A stretch of 64,000 nt of DNA from Microvirga terrestris (lineage in GTDB: Bacteria; Pseudomonadota; Alphaproteobacteria; Rhizobiales; Beijerinckiaceae). The notes under the pieces were generated by a model, which saw only the letters and a program-made list of their open reading frames with translations, ran no database searches and was not told the DNA's origin. The stretch is from positions 62,001-126,000 of the forward strand of contig NZ_JADQDN010000006.1 of NCBI RefSeq assembly GCF_015694425.1. The letters run 5' to 3'. Made by a program: the position numbers and the translations under genes. This document shows positions 27,408 through 39,213 of the stretch, piece after piece; positions within the stretch are counted from its first letter, which is position 1, and every line of letters begins with the position of its first letter.

Positions 27408-27667
27408 ATCGGAACGCCAGCGGGCCTCAGACAACGCGGTGCACTGGGGACGCAGGCAATGCCGGGCGTCGAGCAGGCCAACCCTTCGGGAACGCGGCGG
27501 CAGACGACGCAGCTATCGGTCCATTCAGCGCAGGATGGCCCCGGAGCCGAGCCCTGGCTCGGAGCTTGAGACACCGCCGTTGCGCTCGCAATGATCGCGA
27601 ACGCTGCAACGAGCAGCGCGACCGCAATGGACAGGGTGACGGCGAGAGCCTCGTCGCGCGACAGCAT
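27404..27667 (-). CDS. Small exported cysteine-rich protein
   Basis: An 87-residue protein with one hydrophobic N-terminal helix (about 9-30) that acts as signal or anchor, then a short exported domain with six cysteines (46, 53, 56, 65, 72 and 79) in SCAEWTDSCVVCRRV and SCTPGIACV-like context. Cys number and the short C-terminal tail suggest disulfide-stabilised structure. No characterised family comes to mind. The ATG lies 3 bp after the uppP stop on the same strand, so it is probably translated with uppP. It overlaps the end of nth by 4 bp. Confidence 0.6.
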   Translation of the reverse strand: MLSRDEALAVTLSIAVALLVAAFAIIASATAVSQAPSQGSAPGPSCAEWTDSCVVCRRVPEGLACSTPGIACVPSAPRCLRPAGVPI

Positions 27668-27670
27668 GGA

Positions 27671-28468
27671 TCAGCCGTAGACCATGAGGCCCGCGAGACC
27701 CGCGGCGCCGACGAGAATGCGCCAATAGGCGAACGGCGTGAAGCCGTGCCGGGACACGTAGTCGAGCAGCATCTTCACCACGATGAGGGCCGCTACGAAG
27801 GCTGTGATGAAACCCGCCACGATGATCGCGGCATCGTTGGCGGAGAGGATCTTGTAATTCTTCAACAGGTCGTAGGCGAAGGCGCCCGCCATGGTGGGCA
27901 TGGCGAGGAAGAACGAGAACTCCGCGGCTGCGCGCTTCGAGGCGCCCATAAGCATGGCGCCCACGATGGTGGCGCCGGAGCGCGACACGCCGGGGATCAT
28001 GGCCACACATTGGATGAGGCCGATCTTGAGGTACATCGACAGGGAGAACCGGGTCGCGTCGGTCTTCGTCGCCTCGAGCGGCATCCGGTCGATGGCGAGC
28101 AGCACGAAGCCGCCGACGATCAGCGTGATGCACACGATCCAGGGGTCGAAGAGAACTTCCTTGATGAAGCCGTGCAGAACGGCGCCGATCAGGGCTGCGG
28201 GCAGAAAGGCCACCAGCACGCCGATGACGAAGTGGCGCGCCATCGGATCGTGCGGCAGGGCCCTGGCGATCGACCAAAGCTTGTTGAAGTAGACGGACAG
28301 GATCGCCAGGATCGCGCCGAGCTGGATCAGGACCTCGAAGGTCTTGCCGGTCGACTCGAAGCCGAGGAAGTGGCCGACGAGGAGCAGGTGGCCGGTCGAG
28401 GAGACGGGGAGAAACTCCGTCAGCCCTTCGATGAGGCCGAGAAAGAGCGCCTCGATGATTTGCGACAT
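27671..28468 (-). CDS. uppP: Undecaprenyl-diphosphate phosphatase
   Basis: UppP (BacA) recycles undecaprenyl pyrophosphate, the lipid carrier of cell-wall synthesis, and gives bacitracin tolerance. The 265-residue polytopic membrane protein shows the first signature [14 protein letters not shown] at residues 14-27 and the second, [10 protein letters not shown], in the middle, with catalytic Glu, Ser and Arg kept. Upstream in-frame sequence reaches 28591, but the ATG at 28468 starts directly with the conserved [12 protein letters not shown] small Cys-rich gene follows in the same unit. Confidence 0.95.
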   Translation of the reverse strand: MSQIIEALFLGLIEGLTEFLPVSSTGHLLLVGHFLGFESTGKTFEVLIQLGAILAILSVYFNKLWSIARALPHDPMARHFVIGVLVAFLPAALIGAVLHGFIKEVLFDPWIVCITLIVGGFVLLAIDRMPLEATKTDATRFSLSMYLKIGLIQCVAMIPGVSRSGATIVGAMLMGASKRAAAEFSFFLAMPTMAGAFAYDLLKNYKILSANDAAIIVAGFITAFVAALIVVKMLLDYVSRHGFTPFAYWRILVGAAGLAGLMVYG

Positions 28469-28645
28469 CGTTGAAAATCCTGAGAACGGCGCCAGATGCG
28501 GGAGCGCCTCCACGTCTGTCAAGAAAGGTTTGCGCCCAAGGCGCGACCCTTCTGCGTCAGAGACATGAGATTCACCAATATTCCTTACCAACCCTTAACG
28601 AAGCACGGCCTTATTCTTGCCGCCTGTTTCGCGTCAGCATCATTC

Positions 28646-29338
28646 ATGGCCACCCTGCATTCCTATCCCTTTTGCCCGCAGTCGCGGTTCGCACGCCTTA
28701 TTCTGGCGGAACTCGGCCTTGAACCGGATGTGGTCGAGGAGAAGCCGTGGGACCGGCGCATCCCGTATCTGGAGATCAACCCGGCCGGCAACCTGCCGCT
28801 CTTCCTCGACAGCAACGGGCTCGCGGTGCCGGGCCCCATGGGCATCGCGGAATACCTGGACGAGACGCGCGGGGAGGATCTTCGGGATCGCCGTTTTCTG
28901 CCAGCGGATCTCGCCGGGCGGGTCGAGGTGCGCCGCCTGCTCGACTGGTTCCTGGTCAAGTTCCACGGCGAGGTCTCGGACTACCTCGCCACAGAAAAGA
29001 TCTATAAGCGGTTCATGCCGAGCGAACTGGGGGGCGGTCCGCCGGATATGGGCGCGATTCGCGCCGCCCAGACCAATGTGCGATACCATCTCAAATATAT
29101 CGGTTTTCTGATTTCCAAGCGGAATTGGCTTGCCGGCGACCAGATGACCTATGCGGATCTGGCGGCGGCGGCCCATCTGTCGGTGGTGGATTATCTCGGC
29201 GACGTGCCATGGAACGAGGACGAGACAGCGAAGCTTTGGTACGCCAGGATCAAGTCCCGGCCGTCCTTTCGCACGCTCCTGGCGGACCGGGTGCCGGGCA
29301 TGGCGCCGGCGGACCATTACGACAATCTGGACTTTTAG
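28646..29338 (+). CDS. Glutathione S-transferase family protein
   Basis: A 230-residue cytoplasmic GST-type protein. The N-terminal thioredoxin-like domain (1-78) has SYPFCPQSRFARL, with a Cys/Ser at the active-site region, and the conserved cis-Pro region NPAGNLPLFL. The C-terminal helical domain (about 85-225) includes the N-capping motif LAGDQMTYADLAAA. Substrate is unknown. The ATG at 28646 opens at the first strand; earlier in-frame sequence is not GST-like. It immediately precedes queG, an arrangement seen in other Rhizobiales, and its stop codon lies where queG should begin. Confidence 0.9.
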   Translation: MATLHSYPFCPQSRFARLILAELGLEPDVVEEKPWDRRIPYLEINPAGNLPLFLDSNGLAVPGPMGIAEYLDETRGEDLRDRRFLPADLAGRVEVRRLLDWFLVKFHGEVSDYLATEKIYKRFMPSELGGGPPDMGAIRAAQTNVRYHLKYIGFLISKRNWLAGDQMTYADLAAAAHLSVVDYLGDVPWNEDETAKLWYARIKSRPSFRTLLADRVPGMAPADHYDNLDF

Positions 29339-30480
29339 ACGGGCAAGCCCTCAAGCGCGCTTTTGTCGAGCGTGCCAAGACACTGGGCTTCGACACCATC
29401 CGCATCGCTCGGCCGGATTCGATCCCGCTCGCGCCGGAGCGTCTGCAAGCCTGGCTCGAAGCCGGTCATCATGGCTCCATGGAGTGGATGGCTGAAACGG
29501 CAGAGCGCCGCGCCGATCCGCGCGCCCTCTGGCCGGAGGTGCGCAGCGTCATCCTGCTCGGGCTGAACTACGGCCCGGCCAGCAACCCTCTCGCAGAACT
29601 CGCGCACAAAGATCGCGGCTACATCTCGGTCTATGCCCGCAACCGCGACTACCATGATGTGATCAAAGGCAAGCTCAAGGAAGCCGCGGGCTTCCTGGCC
29701 TCGAAGGCCTCTTCCGACGTGAAAGTCTTCGTCGATACGGCGCCGGTGATGGAAAAGCCGCTGGCCGAAGCGGCGGGCCTCGGCTTTCAGGGCAAGCACA
29801 CGGTGGTCGTGTCGCGGGAGCTCGGCAACTGGCTGTTCCTCGGCGCCATCTTCACCACGGCGGAACTGCCTGCCGACGAGCCGGAGCGCAACCATTGCGG
29901 CTCCTGCCGCCGCTGCCTCGACATCTGCCCGACGAACGCCTTCCCGGCGCCCTACCAGCTCGATGCGCGTCGTTGCATTTCGTATCTCACGATCGAGCAT
30001 AAAGGGCATATCTCCGAAGAGCTGCGCTCCGGCATCGGCAACCGCATCTTCGGCTGCGACGACTGCCTCGCCGTATGTCCCTGGAACAAGTTTGCGCAGG
30101 CAGGCCGCGAGGCGCGGCTCGTGCAGCGGGAGGATCTCGCCGCCCTGCCGCTGGCGGATCTCGCCCGCCTCGACGATCCTGCCTTTCGCGCTCGCTTTGC
30201 CGGCACGCCGATCAAGCGCACGGGCCGCGACCGGTTCATCCGCAATGTGCTGATCGCCATCGGCAACTCGAGCGACGCGAGCCTCGCCGCAGAGGCAGAG
30301 CGGTTGCTGGACGATGCATCGCCGCTGGTGCGTGCCATGGCGGTCTGGGCGCTCGGGCGCTTGCTGCGGTCCGACGCAATAGTGCGTCATGCCGCGGAGC
30401 GGCTGGAGCAGGAAAGCGATCCGGATGTGCGCGAGGAATGGCACCGGGCGATGGCGGGACGAGTCGAGGCTGTAGCCTGA
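29209..30480 (+). CDS. queG: Epoxyqueuosine reductase QueG (start uncertain)
   Basis: QueG is a cobalamin and Fe-S enzyme that reduces epoxyqueuosine to queuosine in tRNA anticodons. Homology begins near 29335 and runs to the stop: catalytic region VFVDTAPVMEKPLAE, two 4Fe-4S motifs (CGSCRRCLDICPTNAF and CDDCLAVCPWN) and a C-terminal HEAT-like part. No ATG, GTG or TTG lies in frame between the TTG at 29236 and the ATG at 29467. The start at 29209 given here would add about 42 residues of overlap with the GST gene that do not look like QueG. Either initiation is unusual or the junction carries a sequence change. Confidence 0.85.
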   Translation: MERGRDSEALVRQDQVPAVLSHAPGGPGAGHGAGGPLRQSGLLDGQALKRAFVERAKTLGFDTIRIARPDSIPLAPERLQAWLEAGHHGSMEWMAETAERRADPRALWPEVRSVILLGLNYGPASNPLAELAHKDRGYISVYARNRDYHDVIKGKLKEAAGFLASKASSDVKVFVDTAPVMEKPLAEAAGLGFQGKHTVVVSRELGNWLFLGAIFTTAELPADEPERNHCGSCRRCLDICPTNAFPAPYQLDARRCISYLTIEHKGHISEELRSGIGNRIFGCDDCLAVCPWNKFAQAGREARLVQREDLAALPLADLARLDDPAFRARFAGTPIKRTGRDRFIRNVLIAIGNSSDASLAAEAERLLDDASPLVRAMAVWALGRLLRSDAIVRHAAERLEQESDPDVREEWHRAMAGRVEAVA

Positions 30481-30491
30481 CCAGCTCAGGC
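30475..30491. terminator. Hairpin joining the convergent ends of queG and olsB
   Basis: GCCTGA-CCAGC-TCAGGC is a perfect 6-bp stem with a 5-base loop. Its left arm contains the TGA of queG (30478-30480) and its right arm the TGA of olsB read on the other strand (30488-30486). It is the only possible terminator between the two convergent genes, but the stem is short and has no T-run. Confidence 0.45.
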
Positions 30492-31418
30492 GGCGTGGCG
30501 ATTCGCTGTCGGGCCGAAATGGTCGATGTAGCGCGGGTTGATCGCCGAGACGGGCAGGAGCACGAGCACATCGGTGGTGCCGAACTGCCGGTCGATCACC
30601 GCGCCCGTGCCGAAGGTCGCACCGACGCGCAGGTAGCCCTTGATCAGGGGCGGCAGGGCGTGCAGGGCAGCCTTCGGATCGATGGCTTCCTTAGGCAGGA
30701 TGTCCATGGGGGTGAAGCGTTCCGGCAGGGCGCTGGCCTGCCAAGCGGTCGGCGCGGCGGCATAGTGGTGCAGGAAGCTCAGGGGAAGCGCCAGCGCCCG
30801 CGGATCCGTGCCCTCCAGGCTGGCGCAGCCCATCATCACGTCGATGCGGTGGTGGAGCACATAGGCCCAGATTCCGTGCCACAGCAATTCGACCGTGCGC
30901 TTGTTGCGATAGGGTTTGAGCACGCAGGAGCGGCCGAGTTCAAGAAAGCGCAAGCCGGGATGAGCCTTCAGGAGCGGTGCGATATCGTATTCGCCCCGGG
31001 TGTAGAAACCACTATTCCGCTCGGCAATCTCCTGGCGGAGCAGGCGGTAGGTGCCCACCACCTTGGGCTTGGCCGGGCGGAAGGGCTTGGCCTTCACATC
31101 ATGATCGAGAACGAGGATGTGGTCGCAGATGCGGTCATATTCGTCCACGTCGCGGCGGGAGATCAGAGCCGCGCCGCTGGGCGATGCCGACATCTCCTCG
31201 TAGAACACCTTGAAGCGCAGATTCTGGGCGCGCCTGATCTCCTTGGTGGTGGTCGCCAGACGGACCTCGAGGGAGCCGATCCAGCCAAGAACGGGATCGA
31301 GGCTGCCATAATCACGGACGATCCTGTCGCCGCCGGACATGAACCTGAGGCCGTCAAGGCGCGAGCCGTTAGGAGCGGAACGAGCCGCTTCATGGTTCGA
31401 AAGATAATCGCTCATCAC
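30486..31418 (-). CDS. olsB: L-ornithine N(alpha)-acyltransferase, OlsB-like
   Basis: OlsB transfers a 3-hydroxyacyl chain from acyl carrier protein to ornithine, the first step of phosphate-free ornithine lipid synthesis. The 310-residue protein has the GNAT-type core with LRFKVFYEEMSASP near residues 68-81, the family pattern DEYDRICDHILVLD, and the acceptor region FLELGRSCVLKPYRNKRTVE. The length fits rhizobial OlsB. olsA, which adds the second chain, is not adjacent. The gene converges on queG with a 5-bp gap inside a small hairpin. A related role as another acyl-ACP-dependent acyltransferase is possible but less likely. Confidence 0.85.
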   Translation of the reverse strand: MMSDYLSNHEAARSAPNGSRLDGLRFMSGGDRIVRDYGSLDPVLGWIGSLEVRLATTTKEIRRAQNLRFKVFYEEMSASPSGAALISRRDVDEYDRICDHILVLDHDVKAKPFRPAKPKVVGTYRLLRQEIAERNSGFYTRGEYDIAPLLKAHPGLRFLELGRSCVLKPYRNKRTVELLWHGIWAYVLHHRIDVMMGCASLEGTDPRALALPLSFLHHYAAAPTAWQASALPERFTPMDILPKEAIDPKAALHALPPLIKGYLRVGATFGTGAVIDRQFGTTDVLVLLPVSAINPRYIDHFGPTANRHAA

Positions 31419-31591
31419 TGCCCCAAAGAATCGTCTGACCGGCGCCGGATCGTGGCTGACGCCGCTCCGCTTCCGCTATGACATAGAACCTGTTCCAAAC
31501 TGTTTTGTGACAGAAAACATATCTGTGCCCGTGGAAAATATCGGAGCCGGTCCGGGGATTCACAAGCTGGGTGAAAGGCCTCGCCCTTTCG

Positions 31592-33130
31592 TTAAGCAGC
31601 AGCCGGGCGCCGATCCCCGTGAGCCCGGTAGGAGAGAGCCTCGGCGATATGGATGCGCCGCACCCGCTCCTCCCCGTCGAGATCGGCCAGGGTGCGGCCC
31701 ACCTTCAGCACCCTGTGGAAGCCGCGGGCGGAGAGGCGCATAGCATTGGCTGCATCCCGGATCAGGGACAGGCCCTCCGGGTCGGGCTGCGCCACGTCCT
31801 CCAGAAGCGCCGGCGGGCAGGCAGCGTTCGTCGTCACGCCATCAAGGTTCAGGGCCGCATAGCGCTTGGCCTGCCGCTGGCGGGCCTGGGCCACCCGGGC
31901 CGCAACGTCGGCGGAGCCCTCGGATGGAGCGGGCAGGATCAGGTCGGCCGCCGTCACGGCCGGCACGTCAATGGCGAGATCGATGCGGTCGAGGAGCGGG
32001 CCGGAGAGACGGGCCTGATATTGCGCGATGCAGCGCTCGTTCGGCTGTCGGCGGCAGACATAGCCGGGCTCGGTTGCCTGTCCGCAGCGGCAAGGGTTCA
32101 TGGCGGCGACGAGCTGGAAGCGGGCAGGATACGTGACCCGGTGGTTCGCCCTGGCGATCAGGATCTCGCCCGCCTCCAGCGGCTGCCTCAGGGAATCGAG
32201 CACCTGCGGCTGGAACTCCGGCAACTCATCCAGGAAAAGCACCCCGTGATGGGCGAGCGAAGCCTCGCCGGGCCGTGCATTGAGGCCGCCGCCGACCAGG
32301 GCTGCCATGGAGGCCGAATGGTGCGGAGCCCGGAACGGGCGGCGGTCCGACAGGGCGCCCTCCGCCAGCAGCCCCGCCACAGACTGGATCATCGAAACTT
32401 CTAGGAGCTCCCGCGGCGAGAGCGGCGGCAGGATGGAGGGCAGCCGCTGGGCCAGCATGGATTTGCCGGCGCCGGGTGGGCCGTTCATCAGGAGGTTATG
32501 CGCCCCGGCCGCCGCGATTTCGAGGGTCCGCTTGGCGCTTTCCTGCCCCTTAATATCCTTGAGGTCAGGCAGGACACCGGAGGCCGGCATGATGGCAGGC
32601 TCGGGACGTGCCAGCACCTGGGCGCCCTTAAAGTGGTTGGCGAGCTGGATCAGGGAGCGGGGCGCCAGAATGTCGATGTCGCTGCCGGCCCAGGCGGCCT
32701 CCGAGCCGCAGGCGGCAGGACAGATCAGGCCATGCCCACGCTCATGGGCCGCCATGGCGGCGGGAAGTGCGCCCGCGACAGCGGTGATCGAGCCATCGAG
32801 CGCCAGCTCGCCCAATACCGTGAAGCCGCCCAAGGCGTCGGCCGGAATAGCCCCGATGGCCCCCATGACCGCAAGGGCGATGGGCAGATCGTAATGACTG
32901 CCTTCCTTCGGCAGATCGGCCGGGGCAAGGTTGACCGTGATGCGCTTAGCCGGAAGGGCGAGGCCCGAGGCGATCAGGGCCGAGCGGACCCGCTCGCGGG
33001 ATTCGGCCACTGCTTTGTCCGGCAGGCCGACGATGGTGAAAGCGACCGCACCAGGCGAAATCTGAACCTGGACATCGACCGTCCGCGCCTCAATTCCTTC
33101 GAACGCAACAGTGGAAACGCGCGTCACCAT
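31592..33130 (-). CDS. YifB/ComM family magnesium-chelatase-like AAA ATPase
   Basis: A 512-residue ATPase. An N-terminal ribosomal-S5-like domain with LPDKAVAESRERVRSAL is followed by the AAA core with Walker A GPPGAGKSMLA near residue 217, Walker B FLDELPEF and a zinc-binding C-terminal stretch (MNPCRCG...YCRRQ type cysteines). ComM in gammaproteobacteria is a branch-migration helicase for natural transformation; orthologues are widespread in non-competent bacteria, so the role here is an inference. It is monocistronic on the minus strand, and the 173 bp after it towards olsB hold no gene or strong hairpin. Confidence 0.92.
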   Translation of the reverse strand: MVTRVSTVAFEGIEARTVDVQVQISPGAVAFTIVGLPDKAVAESRERVRSALIASGLALPAKRITVNLAPADLPKEGSHYDLPIALAVMGAIGAIPADALGGFTVLGELALDGSITAVAGALPAAMAAHERGHGLICPAACGSEAAWAGSDIDILAPRSLIQLANHFKGAQVLARPEPAIMPASGVLPDLKDIKGQESAKRTLEIAAAGAHNLLMNGPPGAGKSMLAQRLPSILPPLSPRELLEVSMIQSVAGLLAEGALSDRRPFRAPHHSASMAALVGGGLNARPGEASLAHHGVLFLDELPEFQPQVLDSLRQPLEAGEILIARANHRVTYPARFQLVAAMNPCRCGQATEPGYVCRRQPNERCIAQYQARLSGPLLDRIDLAIDVPAVTAADLILPAPSEGSADVAARVAQARQRQAKRYAALNLDGVTTNAACPPALLEDVAQPDPEGLSLIRDAANAMRLSARGFHRVLKVGRTLADLDGEERVRRIHIAEALSYRAHGDRRPAAA

Positions 33131-33225
33131 CCGGCTCAGACCTCTCGCAAAGCCCGGATGTTAGCGTGGTCTTTTGAAACGCGATAGTGTTGCTTTATTT
33201 TGAGGTGGAGACCCACTTTTTGTGC

Positions 33226-33250
33226 GGAACCGCTGCCTCAGAAAAGCGTT
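33226..33250 (+). promoter_or_regulatory. Predicted EcfG-type general stress promoter
   Basis: GGAAC at 33226-33230, a 16-base spacer and CGTT at 33247-33250 match the alphaproteobacterial EcfG consensus GGAAC-N16/17-CGTT exactly. It lies in the 325-bp gap (33131-33455) between the ComM-like gene and the response regulator and points at the regulator. The start would be near 33258, giving a leader of about 200 nt that contains a short reading frame (33358-33463). Nothing else is evident in this gap. Confidence 0.65.
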
Positions 33251-33455
33251 GAGTCCAACTGCACGGAGAAAGCTGTAAGGCGACCATGTCTCCGAAAAGA
33301 CTGTCCGGGAGGGGCCATTCATGACACGGATCGATTCTCTTTCGCTGAAGCCGCGATGCTGATCCGTCGATTGAAAGGGCCGTTGACTTGGCGTGATCGG
33401 AAGCCAGGTACACGGGCAGAGACTGGCGTGTCCGCTGTCGCGGAGGAGACGAAGT

Positions 33456-33908
33456 TTGAGTAGCGATAAGCCTTTGCGCATCCTCGTCGTTGAGGATGAA
33501 ATCCTGATCGCGCTCGAACTCGAAAGCCTGCTCCAGGATCTGGGGCACGACGTGGTGGGGATCGCAGCCTCATCCCAGGACGCCCTTTCGCTCGGCCGCG
33601 ATCTCAAGCCGGATCTCGCCTTCGTCGATATTCATCTGTCTGACGGCCCCACGGGCGTCGACGTGGCGCGTCATCTCAGCAATGAGCATGGGGTCACGGT
33701 GCTTTTCATGACGGCCAATGCCAAGCGGATTCCGGAGGATTTTGCAGGCGCCTGGGGCGTCATCGCCAAGCCCTATACGGAGCGCGGCGTGCGAGAAGCC
33801 CTCGCCTATGTAATGGCCGGTCAGTCGCGCGAAGCTCAGGAGGCGCGAACGGTGACCTTCGTCCCTTTCGGTCCGGCAACCCGCCAGCGTAGCTCCCAAA
33901 TGTCCTGA
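33456..33908 (+). CDS. Single-domain response regulator
   Basis: A 150-residue receiver domain without an output domain. The acidic pocket is Glu13-Asp14 (VVEDE), the phosphoacceptor Asp58 (FVDIHL), the switch Thr follows in LFMTAN and the conserved Lys is in IAKPYTERG. The last 25 residues are unstructured. It probably relays phosphate or acts by protein contact. A TTG at 33456 is the likely start, because GGAGGAG lies 7 nt upstream; the longer frame from 33393 adds unrelated residues. An exact EcfG-type promoter upstream links it to the general stress response. No kinase gene adjoins it. Confidence 0.85.
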   Translation: MSSDKPLRILVVEDEILIALELESLLQDLGHDVVGIAASSQDALSLGRDLKPDLAFVDIHLSDGPTGVDVARHLSNEHGVTVLFMTANAKRIPEDFAGAWGVIAKPYTERGVREALAYVMAGQSREAQEARTVTFVPFGPATRQRSSQMS

Positions 33909-33922
33909 ACAGGATCTTGCCG

Positions 33923-36637
33923 CTACCCATGTGACTTGAGCCGGTAGAGCGCGTCGAGCGCCTCCCGCGGGGTCATCTGGTCGGGATCGAGAGCAGCGAG
34001 CGATTCCCGCAGGGCATCCTGCTTCGGCACTGCACGCGGTTCGTTGCGGACGGGCACGGCAAAGAGCGGCAGGTCGTCGAGCAACGCGCGCTTCGGGGCC
34101 TCCCGGTCGGATCTCTCCAATTCGCTTAAGATCGTCTTCGCCCGGTCGACGACCTGGGTCGGCAGACCCGCGAGTCGCGCCACCTGCAGACCGTAGGAGC
34201 GGTCGGCGGCGCCGGGCACGACCTCGTGCAGGAACACCACCTCACCGTTCCATTCCGTAACCTTCAGGGTCGCGTTCGAGATGCGTGCCATCCGCTCGGC
34301 AAGTGCCGTCAACTCGTGGAAATGGGTGGCGAACAGCGCCCGGCAGCGATTGGTCTCATGCAGGTGCTCGATGGCCGCCCAGGCGATGGACAACCCGTCG
34401 AAGGTCGCGGTGCCGCGGCCGATCTCGTCGAGGATCACGAGCGAGCGGGCCGTGGCCTGATTGAGGATGGCGGCCGTCTCCACCATCTCGACCATGAACG
34501 TGCTTCGACCGCGCGCCAGGTCGTCGGCGGCACCCACCCGGGAGAAGAGCCGGTCGACGATGCCGATATGGGCTTGCTTAGCCGGCACGTAGGCGCCCAT
34601 CTGGGCCAGCACGACGATGAGGGCGTTCTGGCGCAGATAAGTCGACTTGCCGCCCATGTTCGGGCCGGTGATCAGCAGGATGTGGCCTGCGTCCTTGCCG
34701 GAGAGATCCGAATCGTTGGCGATGAATGGAACGCCCTCGCGCTTAAGCGCGGCCTCGACCACGGGATGACGGCCGCCCTTGATCGTGAAGGCGAGGCCGG
34801 TATCGACCACGGGGCGTGTCCAGTCGAGCCGCATGGCGAGATCGGCGAGCGCCGCCGTCACGTCGATGACGGCGATGGCCTCGGCCGCCGCCGCGATCTC
34901 TCCCGTGAGATCGAGAAGCGCCTGCACCATCTCGTCGAACAGCGCGAGCTCGATCTTCAGCGCTCGGTCGGCCGCGGACGCGATCTTCGACTCGAGCTCG
35001 CCGAGCTCCATGGTGGAGAAACGCATGGCGCCCGCCATGGTCTGGCGATGGACGAAGGTGTCCTTCCAGGGCTCCTTCAGCAGATCTTCGCCCACATTCT
35101 GCGGCACCTCCACGAAGTAGCCGATCATGTGGTTGTGCTTGACCCGTAAGCCCCGACAGCCTGTCTCGGTGGCGTAGCGCGCCTGGAGTGCCGCGATGAA
35201 GCGGCGTGAATCCTGCTGCAGCTCGCGCAACTCGTCGAGATTTGCGTCGAACGCGGCGCGGATGAAGCCGCCGTCGCGCTTCAAGAGCGGCAGCTCGTCG
35301 GCGAGAGCCGCGCTCAGTCGGTCAGCTACGTCCGTGCGCAGGTCTTGGAGCACCTGCGCGGCCTCCGACAGCTCTCTCGGCAGATTGGGCGCGATCGCCA
35401 GCTCAAGCCCGAGTTCGCGCGCGGCGAACAGGCCGTCGCGCACGCAGGCCAGATCCCGCGGTCCGCCGCGTCCGAGGCTCAGCCGTGACAGGGCGCGGGC
35501 CAGATCCGGCGAGCGCTTGAGGATGCGCCGCAGCCGGTCGCGCAGGTCGCCATTCTCGACGAGCGCCGTCACGGAATCCTGCCGGTCGCGGATCAGGCCC
35601 GGATGGGTGAGGGGGCCGGCGAGCCGCTCGGCCAGCAACCGGGCGCCGCCGGGCGTCACCGTGCAGTCGATGGTGGCGAGCAGGCTGCCCGCCCGTTCGC
35701 CCGACAGGGTGCGGGTCAGTTCCAGGTTGGCGCGGGTCGCCGCATCGATGGCGAGCGCCGCGCCGGAGGTATCGCGGGAGGGCGGGTTGAGAACCGGACG
35801 GCTGTCGATCTGGGTCTTCTCGACATAGAACAGCGCACTGCCCGCAGCCGTGATCTCGGCGGGGCTGAAGGACCCGAAGGCATCGAGGGTCGCGACTCCG
35901 AAATAATCCTTCATCCGACGCTCGGCGGAGGCCGGATCGAGCCCCTCGCGGGACAGGGGCGTGATCGAGGCGCGGGTCTCCTGCCAGAAGTTTTTGAGCT
36001 CCGGATCGTCGTGAATGACGTCCGGCACCAGGATCTCGCGGGGCTCGAAGCGGGCGATCTCGGCTGAGAGGCCGGTGCCGTCCGTCTCGCTCAACACGAA
36101 ATGGCCTGTGGATATGTCGAGGGCGGCCAGGCCGTAGCACCATTGCGTATCGGAGGCCCGGCGCCGGGCGATGGCGAGCAGATAATTGGCCCGCCCAGGC
36201 TCCAGCAGGCGTTCCTCGGTGATCGTGCCCGGCGTGACGAGCCGCACCACGTCGCGGCGAACCACCGACTTGGAACCCCGCTTCTTCGCTTCCGCCGGAT
36301 CCTCGGTCTGCTCGCAGACCGCCACTCGGTGGCCCAGGCCGATGAGGCGCTGGAGATAGTCGTCGGCCCGCTCCACGGGCACGCCGCACATGGGGATGTC
36401 CTGCCCCTGGTGCTTGCCACGCTTGGTGAGAACGATGCCGAGCGATTGGCTGGCGATCTCCGCATCCTCGAAGAACAGCTCGTAGAAATCCCCCATCCGG
36501 TAGAACAGCAGGCTGTCCGGGTTGGCGGCCTTGATCTCGATATACTGCGCCATCATAGGCGTGACGCGGCTGTCCTGCGCGGGCGCAGCGTTCGATGGGG
36601 CGGTCTCGGAGGATTTGTAGGCGGCTTGGGACGACAT
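33923..36637 (-). CDS. mutS: DNA mismatch repair protein MutS
   Basis: MutS recognises mismatches and recruits MutL. The 904-residue protein has the mismatch-reading F51-Y-E53 motif ([12 protein letters not shown]), connector and lever domains, the ATPase P-loop [13 protein letters not shown] near residue 659, Walker [17 protein letters not shown] and the dimerising C-terminus. All parts are present. It is divergent from maeB across about 150 bp, the same pairing as in Sinorhizobium and relatives, but glnD, its usual other neighbour there, is elsewhere. It converges on the response regulator with a 14-bp gap. Confidence 0.97.
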   Translation of the reverse strand: MSSQAAYKSSETAPSNAAPAQDSRVTPMMAQYIEIKAANPDSLLFYRMGDFYELFFEDAEIASQSLGIVLTKRGKHQGQDIPMCGVPVERADDYLQRLIGLGHRVAVCEQTEDPAEAKKRGSKSVVRRDVVRLVTPGTITEERLLEPGRANYLLAIARRRASDTQWCYGLAALDISTGHFVLSETDGTGLSAEIARFEPREILVPDVIHDDPELKNFWQETRASITPLSREGLDPASAERRMKDYFGVATLDAFGSFSPAEITAAGSALFYVEKTQIDSRPVLNPPSRDTSGAALAIDAATRANLELTRTLSGERAGSLLATIDCTVTPGGARLLAERLAGPLTHPGLIRDRQDSVTALVENGDLRDRLRRILKRSPDLARALSRLSLGRGGPRDLACVRDGLFAARELGLELAIAPNLPRELSEAAQVLQDLRTDVADRLSAALADELPLLKRDGGFIRAAFDANLDELRELQQDSRRFIAALQARYATETGCRGLRVKHNHMIGYFVEVPQNVGEDLLKEPWKDTFVHRQTMAGAMRFSTMELGELESKIASAADRALKIELALFDEMVQALLDLTGEIAAAAEAIAVIDVTAALADLAMRLDWTRPVVDTGLAFTIKGGRHPVVEAALKREGVPFIANDSDLSGKDAGHILLITGPNMGGKSTYLRQNALIVVLAQMGAYVPAKQAHIGIVDRLFSRVGAADDLARGRSTFMVEMVETAAILNQATARSLVILDEIGRGTATFDGLSIAWAAIEHLHETNRCRALFATHFHELTALAERMARISNATLKVTEWNGEVVFLHEVVPGAADRSYGLQVARLAGLPTQVVDRAKTILSELERSDREAPKRALLDDLPLFAVPVRNEPRAVPKQDALRESLAALDPDQMTPREALDALYRLKSHG

Positions 36638-36786
36638 CCGTCCTGTGTAGCAAAGCTCCGGCCCCAGTTCATCCGTATCATGGGGTCCGAAGGGCGCATG
36701 TGGACAAGTCTTGAGGAAGGCGCATCCTATGTCTTAAAGTCGCATCCCCCTCAGGAAACGCCCTGCATCACAAGAATCGGACCCTC

Positions 36787-39078
<2,292 letters not shown>

Positions 39079-39084
39079 GACTTG

Positions 39085-39121
39085 GCGCCTCCCTCATGCC
39101 GGTGTGTTGAGGGAGGTGCGC
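39085..39121 (+). terminator. Hairpin after maeB
   Basis: GCGCCTCCCTCA (39085-39096) pairs with TGAGGGAGG and flanking bases (39108-39121) with one bulge. It starts 6 bp after the maeB stop. There is no T-run, so termination is uncertain. Confidence 0.45.
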
Positions 39122-39213
39122 ACTGCCTAATTTGGAACCCTTTGCTCCTGAGAGTAGCGCTGGAGCTTTCCGCAGGCTAAATGCCTGATTGGAAACGAAG
39201 GAATCGCCTTATC

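Noticed and set aside
29320-29345. Programmed frameshift joining the GST and queG into one protein
   Set aside because: The shift would have to be -1 at GAC TTT TAG, which is not a slippery heptamer. The run of four Ts would favour +1, which leads into the wrong frame.
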